A stretch of DNA of 64,000 nucleotides from NCBI GenBank assembly GCA_022113835.1, contig JAILWY010000026.1, forward strand, positions 1,818,001 through 1,882,000, read 5' to 3'. Positions 39,601 through 51,600 of this stretch are shown piece by piece. A program made the translations under genes and the position numbers. The notes under the pieces are model-generated. The model had not been told where the DNA came from, made no database searches, and worked only from the letters and a program-made list of their open reading frames with translations. How positions within the stretch are numbered: the first letter of the stretch is position 1; the number at the start of each line of letters is the position of its first letter. The DNA comes from Atopsyche davidsoni (Eukaryota; Arthropoda; Insecta; Trichoptera; Hydrobiosidae).

Positions 39601-42600
39601 AAAAAAAACACAACGTCATACAATGTTTTACAGTCCTGTCTCCTCCTCACACATTTCTCGCTCGCAGAGTGCCACGCTCCGCGACGACAGTCCTGTTGAC
39701 TGACTCCTTGGCACTTTGTCCAGCGCCTCTCGTCCGCGAAGCTCCATGCTTCGCAACGATGGACCTGCTGGCCTCCTCCGCGCTCTGCCCAGCGTAATCT
39801 GCCCGCGAAGTGCCATGCTCCGCGATGATGGACCTGTTGCACCTCCCTCGCGCTCTGTCTTACGCCACTCACTCGTGAAGCACCATGCTCCACGGCAACG
39901 GTCCCGATGCACTTCTCTCGCGATCTGCCCAGTGCCACTCGTCTGGGAAGCACCATGCTCCGCGACGATGGTTCTGTCGCACCTCCTCGCGCTCTGCTCA
40001 GCGCCACTCGCCTCCGAAGAACCATGCTCCGTGACGATGGTCCTGGTGCACTTCCTCGCGCTCTTTTTCCTGCGCCTGATCCTAAATTATTGAATGTCGG
40101 TGTATCGCAATACACATTAGTATCTAGTGATGGAGATATTCTTGGTGTAAAAGATGACGAGATAGGAGTTAGCGGTTGTGCAATAAGGTCTGATATGGTT
40201 TGAGAATTAAACTTATTTGTCGGCAGAGACGCTCCGCCCGTCACCATTTGCAGATGCTGAATCTTTTCAAGTGAATTTTCTGTCTCTCCCAATCTAAGTC
40301 CAGGTACGTGTGCATATGTTTTCTTTCTTGTTGCCATACGGAATAAATTGGAACCTTTTTCTTTAGCTTCTTCTCTTGAAAGCTTTCTTGGATATTGAAT
40401 TTCTTTATCGGGCACATTTCTAAGTGCACGCTCGCCTTCCGTAGGGGGAAATGCGGGAGCATTACCCGCAGAGCGCTTTCCATACCCAGAACTCGCGTTG
40501 CCGCCACGTCCCAGCCCGCTGGTGTCTATCATTGGCACGGGGGCGACGCTGACAGCGTCCTCGACGGGTTCCATCGCGGTGGATACCATTCCCGTCCGAT
40601 AAGAGTCGCTACTCATCGAGTAGGTCTGCACGCTGTCCAGAGAAGGTGCCGCGTAGTTCTGCGCAGCGTCCTGCCAGGGGTTCATACTGCGGTTTAGAAT
40701 GGAAGAGAAGGAACTAAAGTGAGGCAAGACCTGAGGCAATTGAGATAGATTTTGAGCAAGGTCTGCTGTCAGGCCTCGTCCAGAAATACTGTCGTCATCT
40801 TCGTGCAAGTCAGATGAAAGATTAGTATCTAGGTCCACATCTGAGAATGTCGCTTCCTCCGCTTGATTGGAGTTCTTGTCCAACTTCTCGGATAAGTCAG
40901 GAAGAGCGTGTAGCCTTACATAATAGCTCTCGAAGTCGAACTCGTCGTCCTGGGATGAGAGGTCCACGTCCGTCAGTTCTCGCTTCAGATCTACTATTTT
41001 GAGGTCACTCACATTTACGAGCTTTGCCATTTTTTTTTTTTTAACTTTATTTATTTATTTAATAATTTTAGGTCTATCAAAGAGTTAACATTAAAATTTT
41101 AATTATTTATTTCCACCCACATCTGACACCAATTGTAACGTGCCGGGTCTCCAATAATTAAAACATGATTTATTTGCACTATTTATATTTAACTTATATC
41201 ATACAGAGTCTTCACAACTATTTATATTAACAACATATTTATATCAACGACACCCGAGGACTGTCTCGCGCTCACGGCTCCCGAGAACTGTCTATCGAGC
41301 ACTACTCCCGAGCACTCTCTACCGAGCCCTCCTTCCGAGGACTCTCTGTCAAGCACTGGCCCGGTCGCCTTGTCGCTCGTTCTCCAAGACCGCGTATTGT
41401 CGCCCCTAAACGACGGTCGCTAGATCATTCCAGATGTTTCTGGACTATGGACTAGAAGTAGACTCTGGGAGTAGAATCGCTTCGATCGATTCTACCGCTA
41501 ACCCGTTACACTATATAAATAATAGTGCATAAGTAGAGTACTCTTACGTAAATATTACGTTATTTTGAAAGCTTTCAGTTTTTCTTGGAATTTCGGTTTA
41601 TTTTACTTGCCGACACACTGTAAACTGTCGATGTAGTAGATGATCATAGTGTATATCAAACGTTTTCACCTTAGTAGACTTGCTTCAGTGATATACTTGT
41701 AAGGTTGGTAGACTATAATTATTATACTGCAGTCAAATTATATTGGACGAAGACGTATGCCCCGGGGAGCTTCTCTGAAATAATTAGCACGGAAGGAGGA
41801 GTATGACAAGAGACGTCTTCAAGCGATACCCGAAAGCTGTTTTGCTAGGTGATCGATGATAATTGATTTTCTAGGCAAACACAATTTCGTACATGTTAAA
41901 TTTAAGGTAAATTATTCATAGGCTAGTGTGTAACTGAGTCTTCAATTAAGAGTATGGTTAGTTTTGAACTTTATAAATAAAAACTTTAATCAAAACGATT
42001 CGACTGTATTCTATAAATTTTTCTATATCATATATTAATATGTATAAATATAAATATATGTGCGCACTGGTTTTGGCCGCCGTTGATATTAGATTCACTA
42101 AGTGTTTAGGTTTTATGCTTAGTTTTAAATGGCATTTTAGACTTTGGGAGTTGATCGCTTAAATAACCCCTCTACCGAGACCGAAACATCGAAAACTTTT
42201 AATAAAAACACAGCATTATACTAAAGAGCAAAAACGTTTTGATATGTAAATCAACTTATAAAAAAATAAAATTTATTTGAATTAACTTAATTATTAATTT
42301 ACCATTACATACTTTCAAAAGATGTGTGCTCATAAAATGTATGTTCTACATAAATTATTTTAGTTCCTATTGTATATTTCAAAAGTGTATTATTCTTATA
42401 TTAAGAGAAACACATTTTTATTAAATCCACAAGATAAAATATGAACGGTAAACAAAATTATCATCAGCATCTGTTAAAGCCACATGGCCGAGAGAGTCCC
42501 AAGATTTTTCTCCATGCATTTATGTGGGGAAAATAATATGTTTTTATGGTTTTTCTTCCGCTAAGTGGCTAACGACTCAGACACAGACCCACGGACTCTG

Positions 42601-45600
42601 TTCCAAAGACCTTTATGGAAATATGCAAGGCGCTATAATACGTGGATTGCTGTATTTTATTAGTATATACTATGATCATAACCTCAGATATAAATTATAT
42701 AAAAAAAACGTATATACGTTTGTTTATACAATATAAAATATGCAATATTCATATGATAAACATATGCTGATATTATTATGAAGTCATCCCACGTTGTGCA
42801 CCATCAAAATATACGATCACCATAGCGAGCTTTACTGTAGACTTCAGCTAAAGCCTTCGAGAGGCCAGGGGCGTAACGTTTAACGCGGTTTATTATCATC
42901 AACTGTCGACCCCCGACAATGTTTACGGCCCGCAACAGCCTCCTTTCCCCAAAAACATAAACTGCAGAGGAGGAAAAAAAAAAGCCTTCCAAGACGCGGC
43001 TTGAAAAATGTTTTATGTCAATCGAGGTAACTCGTGTTTTTGCGCTAAAGTAGTTACACGATGACGTCTTGTAAGCTTCTACGAATTTAGAGGGTGATTC
43101 ACGTTACACAATTTGCAGTTCAATGTGTGTTTAGTCTGCTTTGCAGTTATAAATATTTTAATCCAACCCGAAGATAAGATTCGAGTTTATTTTCAATATT
43201 AGTTAAAATTTTATTTTTCATTTTTCTGCTTAGAAATTTGGTAATAAAAATATTTACATATACCAACAATCGCGTATTGTTGTAGAGGAACTACTCAATT
43301 TTTATTAAACAGACAAAAAAATACACTCGACAAGATGCTCCACTATATGTCAAAACTAATATCTTCTCGCATTATCGTAGAGCTACGAGTCTATGTCTAA
43401 GAGATAAACGTCGCCACGTATACGACACGTCGTAGACCTTAAGTGGCTATCGTAGTCAAGTTGCTTTTTTAATATCTCTAATGGTGGTTATATCACCCCA
43501 TATAAGAACCTACGTTTTGCTGAAAATATATTTTTTGGGGGAGGGTGTATTTTAAATGTTTTGTTCGTGCCTCTAAGACGCAGTACTTAAGTGTGTTTTT
43601 TGCGCCTGCAGCCGTTTAGGGGTGTGTGCTGAATATGTTTTCGCAGTTTGGTTCTGAGAAAACGTGTGTAAACAAAAAAGCACACCCTTAAATGCGTGTA
43701 TTTTTATTTAAGATAAACGTGAACCGATGCGATACTTACATTTTTTAATTAAAAATTAGTATTCATTAAAGTTTATCTAAGAATTCTAGTCTACATGACG
43801 ATTTTAAATTCAATAGCGCATTACAAATAATAGTAAAAAAAATTGATTACTAAATTATTATATTAAAATTAAATATGTTTTATTAACCGAAACTTTGAAA
43901 TAAATTCTGAAATATAATCAAATTAAAAATATATATTTAAAAAATTCTTACAGCGACAAGTGTTTGCACAACGAAAACGAATTAAATACAATACCCGTCA
44001 GCATCAACCCCTTCGCCGTCAAGGGTTAATTTATTTTTAATTTTAAATATACAAAAACACTTTAACTCAAAAACCAAACTGAAACACTGGAGAAGCAAGA
44101 TAAAGGATTATCATAAAGAGAATAACGGCCATAAATTTATTCGACTTTCTCTCCGATTCCAGTTGATTTATACGTCTGAAAGAAAACAGAATCAACACAC
44201 TTTAACATTGCAATTACGTGAATATAATATCAAAACATCAGCCAAATAATAAAAAAAGTCTGATACATGTGCATATAAAATCTAGATTTATATCTGCGTC
44301 ATATTTTTTCAATAAATAAAATATTTTATTTTAAAAATCTTACTTTGATATTTTCAATTGTAAAACAGCTTTTTTTGACTCTCTGTTTGGGTAATTTTTT
44401 ATGAATGAAAAATATTTTGGTTTATTCTAAAATTCAAAGATTAAGTGATACAATTAAATTTTGTTGTATTCATACACTTACTGTCGATAAAATCATTTGG
44501 TAGTGATATAAGCACGGCTTACATTGTATTGTAAGTATTTAACCAATGAGTATTTATTTAAACTATTTTTAATAAGTTCACAATTAATATTTTTTCATTT
44601 AATAGGTTTGAAAATGCTTAAACTTTGATCATTATGTTGTATACTTTTTACATAATTAAATTAACGTTAAGTGTTTATAGATATTTTTTTTAATAAAATA
44701 CTTGAGTGATTTTCCACAACCTTTCACGTTGGCATTATCAAACCGAGTAACTCAAGTATTTTATTAAAAAAAAATTAAAATGAAATTCCACTAAGTACTC
44801 TCTGTCAAAAATATTAAATTTTTGTAGATAAGTATTGCGGCTACTAAAATAGTTACATGCCATAGAAATGGCTTAAGTTCAGCCAAAAATTTGTATACGT
44901 ATTTACAATTTGCCACTACAGTTACCGTTGAGTGCTTTTGTGATAACGTGGTCGGCAGGTTAGAGTTGTTGTGGTGTTATTGATTAGTTAATCAGGTGTT
45001 GTTTTCTATTTGCCAACAGGTGTTCGACTGCCGATGTGTCACGACCACTAGCGGGATGTTCGAGGCGCTGTGCAATCACATGAAGTACAGCTCGAACAAA
45101 GGAAACATCAGGTAATGTGCCAGCAAACAGACAAAACAAAACCCATACAAAAAAACATACACACATAAGCCATAATGATTTAAACAGAATCAACGTTTAA
45201 CTAGCCACTCATGTTAATAAATTGAACACCACTTTAACCTAAATAAAATGCATTTCAAATTAAATAACCCTATGGCAAATTGCAACTGTATGTACTCCCT
45301 TAAATTGGTACAATAAATGGTGGTGCATTATTATTTAATAAACTACATCACGAACCGAGGAGCATCAGGTTAACCGACAAACAGTGCCCGACCAGATGGT
45401 CCTTAAATAAACACGAATAATTTAAATTAAATTAGCATCCAGCTGGCCACTCAAATTCAGAAACTAGATGATTAATAAATTGTATAGTGGAAATGTTGTA
45501 ACACTTGCAATGCAAGTACGTTTACTTACGCTAAATTAAATTAATTTTGGACAAAATTACCCCATGATATTTCAGAAATAAATTTTTTATTTTCTTAAAT

Positions 45601-48600
45601 TTAATTCAAATTAAATAGAATACAATTGTTATTTAAGGTTTATTTATTTTTTGTTAAATTCATTTCAATTTCTAATTATCCATATTATTATTTTTTGGAG
45701 CTATTTTACCGAAAGTATCTATGTATTTTTATTTGTAAATTTTAATTCAAAATCAACTATAATTGTGTTGTGATAGTCATCTCATTCATAAATTTTAATG
45801 GGCAAAAAATGCGTATTTATTTCATTTTAAAAAATATTTACTTCCATTACATTCATAAAAGTTGTAAAACGTTTTCATTTAAAGTAAAACAATAAGGAAC
45901 TTGTCCTGAAGTTTGGTATTACATGGGTTATACTACTGCACTTTGAAAGTCCGAGTCAGTTTACTAAGAATAAACTGAAAGAATTTAATTCCCTCAACTT
46001 TATATTCGCAGTAAAGTTCAAGAGAATTCGAGAGTTCCGTGCAACGTCTTCACCGAATTTCCACTAATTTACTTACAGCTTCTTATTTCTCAGAAGAACG
46101 TATTTCGAAGTTAATTATCATTAAAATCATATCAAAGCTGGGGAGAGAAACAATAGCAATAATTTCTAAAACTTTTCATTTTTCAATTCATACTATCATT
46201 ATATTACATTTTGTTTATAGAAATTGTTTAAATATTTATATAAATACTCTCTTGTTTGAAAATAAGTCTTCACTCTATATTTTCAAAGAGTTAGTGCTCA
46301 AGCTGTGGTAGTTTAAAAATGATATTACAACTTTTTAAAAGTAAAAAAAAGCATAGTGGGCAATGGGTCCGCCACCTGTAACTTACCTCAAAGGTAGACT
46401 AATATGATTTGTCTTGTTTTCAGGTCTGCCATCACAATCTTCCCCCAGAGGACTGACGCCAACCGGGACTATCGCATATGGAATACCCAGATGCTCAGCT
46501 ACGCCGGGTACAGGAACTCCGACGGTTCCATACTTGGAGACCCCATGCACGTGGAGTTTACTGAGGTACGTGCTGTAACAAGTAATTCAATACTAAACGA
46601 TACACACATTAACCATAAAACCTACTCTGATATCATAAATAAATATAAAAATTCTACTTCAAGTTCTATGTGAGTATGTTAGTGGGAATTCATTATCGTG
46701 AGTCAATTTTGGTTTCTTGGGTGTTGGACTGCATGAGGTTTTCACTCCGCCTCAGAAGATGGTCCCAGTACGGTGATCGAAGAGTCAGGGATCGGAGACT
46801 CCCCAAAAGTGTATAAAATAAAGCTTCCGAATATTTTACATACCTCGTAGGCTTATAATTATCATATTTCTCGTTCAAATACAAAATTTATTTATATAAA
46901 TTATTTTAAATAAAATATAATAAAATTAATTTTACCAAGCGTACAACGTTTTTTTTTGTTGCTGACACTCTTTTTTTTATTATATAAACTTTATTTACTC
47001 TTAAAAACAAACAATTTTAAATCCGACCAGGAAATGCGCAATAATCATGTTTCATTTTTTAAATCTATTTGAATCCGGTCTCGATAAAAATATGTTTTTG
47101 CTTTTTTATCTATATATTCTCGTTTGTGATAAAATCGCAATTTTAAAATTGAAATCATTACTTCAAATAAAACAAAAGTTATACATTGAACCAACTCGAT
47201 GTTAAATAATTGTCATTGAGTTATTCGAATTATTCAAGAAAGTAATCACTGAAATGGTTTCGATCATATGTGATAAAAACACAAATTGACTAATTAATCC
47301 AAATCAATAGAGATTGATGAATATTTGTTAATTCGGTTACGCATGCTAGATTATTCCCATCACTTTTTTGATTTAATGCAATAGTTGTTTTATAATATTA
47401 GAAAGTCAACCCAGAGTATGACGATTTCATTAAGAATTTCTGGAACCTTCCTGTAATTGAATTACGATAACACAATTTATCTCGCCGCGCTTATAATGAG
47501 ATAAAATGAAATGAAATTTAAATAAACAGCTTCAATAGTAGTTTAAATTAAACTGCAAGATAGATCCAGTTTTTCTCAGCCACGTCGAAAAAGTAATTGA
47601 AATCTTTATTTCCATCTGTTAATTTAAATAGAAATCTTCAAATATATCGATCTTCTAGATTGAAATTTGCAGTTATTTAAACTCACCATATTTCAATAAA
47701 AAAAACCCCATCTGATATATTTAAGATACTCTAAAGTTAAATCTGGTAATGATGATTTTTGAAGTTTAAATTTTAATTGAAAGTATTGTGATTGAAGCAC
47801 TTTAATATTAAATTTTAAATGAAAACTACATTCATTGAATATTTTTTACTATGATTTGATGATATTTTCTTCACAATTTATCGGCTTATCTGCGAAAATG
47901 TCTATTTTGATGTATTATAAAAAATATTTTTCTTTAACAGTTGTGTGTGAAACTTGGATGGAAACCAGCGAAGACTGCATGGGACATTCTTCCTCTGGTC
48001 CTGTCAGCGAATGGCAAGGATCCTGACTACTTCGAAATCCCGAGCGATCTGGTCATGGAAGTGGAGTTCTCTCACCCAACGTAAGTCTTTCATACTTCAT
48101 CATTTATTTTGACTATAACCTGCAAGAGCATCGTTCAAAAATATATCAAAAACTCAATAATAAAAATAATGCATCTTTACATTAACCCATAAGTAATTTT
48201 GCTATTCAAAAAGCTTCAAAATCAAATAATCATCTCACGAAAAGTTTTGTATTAGTGTGATTTTTTGAAACCGCATAGTAAAAATCTTATTATATTTTAA
48301 TAAAAATATATAAGCCGATTATAATATATTTATAAAAATACAAAAATTAATTAATCCATTGAAGATATAGCTTCTTGTTTTATAAAGTTCCATGACAATT
48401 ATGAGGTTTGTATAAATCTCATCTTATTTTCTATGATGATAGCAATCTCCAGTTAATTAAAATTAACATTTATCGTTCAATAAATTCTGCACAATTGGGA
48501 CCACAAAGCTGTAAAGAAAATGGAATAATACTTTTGTTCGTCTCAAACTTATATTAGATTCACTTATTGTTTATCTTTGGAATTGAAATCGAGTCTGATT

Positions 48601-51600
48601 CATTTTGGTTGAGAGTTCTCTTATAAAAGCCAACTGCAGATGATATAAATAAAATTAATATACACGGTGTGATAACATGCATAACAAATCAAAACAGATT
48701 ATTTTGATTTTAAGAACTTGTATTTCAAATATCACACCAAGCCAATTATTTAGTTGATGCAGTAAATTTTGAAATACTTATATAGATGCCATAATCAAAT
48801 AGGATTTTTTTGTATATCTGATCTGATTATTTAATTAAATGGACGTTTTCCTCTGGGATGCTAAAATATTGGTTTTTTCATATGTGGATATGATGTTTTA
48901 TTGACAGCTTGTTAATCAAATATTGTTTGCTCTCATTGTCATTATTAAATTGCTTTGTCAGTGTAATACTGCAAAATTTGAAAAATATTTTAATTTGATT
49001 CCTCTTGGAAAATACACAATTAAAACGCACCGATTTTTAGTAGAACGTAATTATTAATTTTACTTTGAATTTTTTTTTTTATATTTCAACTGAAACGCCG
49101 CAAAATTTACGGAAATGTTCAAATAATACTTTTTCATTGTAAGTTTAAGTAAATATAAGAAGAAAATGTATACATTGAACGATTTAATATTGATTAAATT
49201 ATTTGTGTTGCTAGACTATTGATTCCAATGTCTTTTTAAAAAAATCCTAAAATTATCTTAACCCTAGAATATGAAACATTCTATTTAAGTTTAATTTTTA
49301 TTGAAATTTTTTTTTATCATAACTCTACAATACCAATTAAAAAAAAAAAATTAAGCGTGTAGCAATTAATTCAACTTTCTGAGAAATATCCAAGAATCGG
49401 TGGTTAATTCCGTAAGTTTCTAATAAAACTTACTAAAGAGCATAATCTTAAATTAAAACCCGCAGCCCAAGTTTCAAGCAGTCCCAGTACTTAACCGCCT
49501 GCCTGACGCCACTATTAACACCTAATTTGCGAGTTACAAGGCAGTGATATCTCTCTAAGTGTATAATTTAATCTCAGACGCAAACCTTCCGCCGCTGAAA
49601 TATGTTGTGCGGCAATTTACGCGGCCGTCGCTAGGAGGCTCTTTCCCGCGGGCTAGTAAAAAGTTATCCATCTCGAAGGACCATTTTTAATTACGCGGCA
49701 TGTTGGCGACTTACGCGGTTTGAGTCCCGCTATAGAGTGACCATGTTTTAAGTAAACAAACAATGAGTTGCAAATTTATTAATATTTAAATTGCAGCTGT
49801 TACTTTTTTTATAGAATGACTTGAGTTGCTCTTATTTTGTTAAGCTTTCGTAGATTGTAAAAAATATATATAAAGTAAAAATTAGTACAAAACGAGAAAA
49901 TATTCTGCATTTTATATGTCAAAAGAATATCGCTATTGCAATTGGTGAATAACAACTGGACATTTTCATAAGTTATTATATTATAAAAGTTTAAAAACTT
50001 CTAAAATTCATACATCATTATTTGATACTCTTGAAACATTACTTATGTTATGAAAATATATATTTAAAACAAAACTACTTATCACTCTGTTTTTTACAAT
50101 TGTTTGTAAAATAAAAAATTAATTAAAACCAGAAAGCGATATTTCTGCCAAAAATTAAACTGTAATTTAATGAAAATTTAAATAAGATCTATAACCCAAA
50201 ATGATGAAAACAAGTGTATTTTCAAATATTTTTTCGTATCGAAAACAAGCTTTTAAATTACATACTTTTAATAAATTAAATTATGATTAAAATAAACAGT
50301 ACCATTCGGTGTCCATCGTCTGGTTTCCCTACACTGAAGGACTGCTCAGATGATATCATGTTCTGGAAAATAAAGGAATTAGCTTAGTTCTGCAATCTTC
50401 AGACATGCTTTACGTCAACCGAGTAGCTCTTCGGTGCTATCAAAGCTTCATAAAGATAATTTAATTTTTTTTAGACTTATACTCACTTGAGCCACTACTC
50501 AAAGGAGGAAGCCTTTGACATTTTTACGTATTAAATAAAAATATGATTAACAAGAAATATTTAACTTTTATTTTAACTAAATTTTATATTTTGAAATATT
50601 TATTTATGTTTTTTTTTTTTTCTTATATAACAACGAATATAAAAACTAAATTTATTCAATAGACTTAAAGTGCCAGAGCCTGTGTATGATAGCCTCGGCC
50701 TGACAGCCTCGAAGCCTCCCCGGCAGGGGTTGGGGCTGCAAGACACACACAACGCAATTTGCGGCTTTGCGCCGAGTATGGAAGATTTCAGTGACGTTTG
50801 TTTTGCCATGATGGACTTATCGCGAAAAGAGAGATTATCCGGCATGCCTGGAACTTATTTTTAACACATACAATATTTCAAACAAGAAAACTTTATTTTT
50901 ACGTTATCGAGGCTTCTTAATGCTGAATACTCACGCTGTGACACAACTGACAACCGAACAGTGATAAGCTGCGATTGGTCGGTTATCAGTTGTGATTGAG
51001 ATTGCGATGAGTTTACGGAACTCAGTAAACCACTTCTTGAACATTGAAATTGATGGTGCAGAGTCCCCATAGTATTTTCAAGCTCTTTCGGTGATGGTTT
51101 TTTTACGCAAAAATAATGCATAACCAGCTCACGAAATTCACTTTTTTCCATTTTCGTTAAAATTCACGAGGTTGTCTGCTTTCACTAGCTGTTAAACACA
51201 TACTAAATGGCGTAGCTTGTCCAAAATTGTACAGTAGTCTATTAATCGATAGTAGTTGACGGGAGTTGCATTTAAAGTTACTGCACGGGAAATTAAAAAA
51301 ATCACTGACTTATCAAACAACCCTAGTATGTCTATTTTGTGGATTGAACGTCAATCAAGTGCGTATTTTTCTGAGAGTTTCTTTAATCGTCTTCAATGTG
51401 TGAAATATTGTGCCTAATCATATTTGTAATAATATAAACCTGTAATAGATAGTAAATACGCACTTGATTTACGTTCAATCCACAACCTCAAACAACCCTA
51501 GTGTTCAAAATGATTTTTTTTCTAAATTATCCAATTTGATAAAATACAAGCGTTACAAACAGCATCCCTTAAAAATAAACATCCCATAAAGCAAAGTTAA

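Larger units (their letters stand above)
38626..41510 (-). mobile_element. Non-autonomous LTR retrotransposon, very young
   Basis: Two 377-bp LTRs (38626-39002 and 41134-41510) run TG...CA and show only one difference by eye (C at 38632, T at 41140). The orientation is minus. The primer site next to the 5' LTR (41133 downward) reads ATTGGTGTCAGATGTGGG and fits the 3' end of tRNA-Leu (TGACACCA). The polypurine tract GAGAAGGGGGTAG adjoins the 3' LTR at 39015-39003. The 2131-bp interior carries a gag-like ORF but no protease, reverse transcriptase, RNase H or integrase. Near-identical LTRs imply recent insertion with enzymes supplied in trans. No perfect target duplication is visible (flanks CATAT and CTATA). 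Confidence 0.93.
27789..45019 (+). other. NOS intron after exon 2 (17.2 kb)
   Basis: Family knowledge says the protein runs directly from SKLQ to VFDC, so no NOS exon is missing here. The intron contains LTR-like promoter fragments (27990-28215, 28840-29020), a foldback (28380-30065), GC-rich patches (30230-30370, 33100-33320), a low-confidence ORF (34422-34652), an LTR retrotransposon (38626-41510) and foldback repeat family A (44681-44817). The remainder is plain AT-rich sequence. Confidence 0.75.

Noticed and set aside
39716..40203. + strand open frames in the tandem array
   Set aside because: A GC-rich 70-bp repeat keeps several frames open on both strands; no protein features were seen.
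38621..41515. 5-bp target duplication around the LTR retrotransposon
   Set aside because: The flanks CATAT and CTATA do not match, so no duplication is claimed.
50600..50864. Overlapping open frames with a CSPNPC motif, considered as an EGF-like exon
   Set aside because: Cysteine spacing after CSPNPC does not fit an EGF domain and no splice sites frame it.
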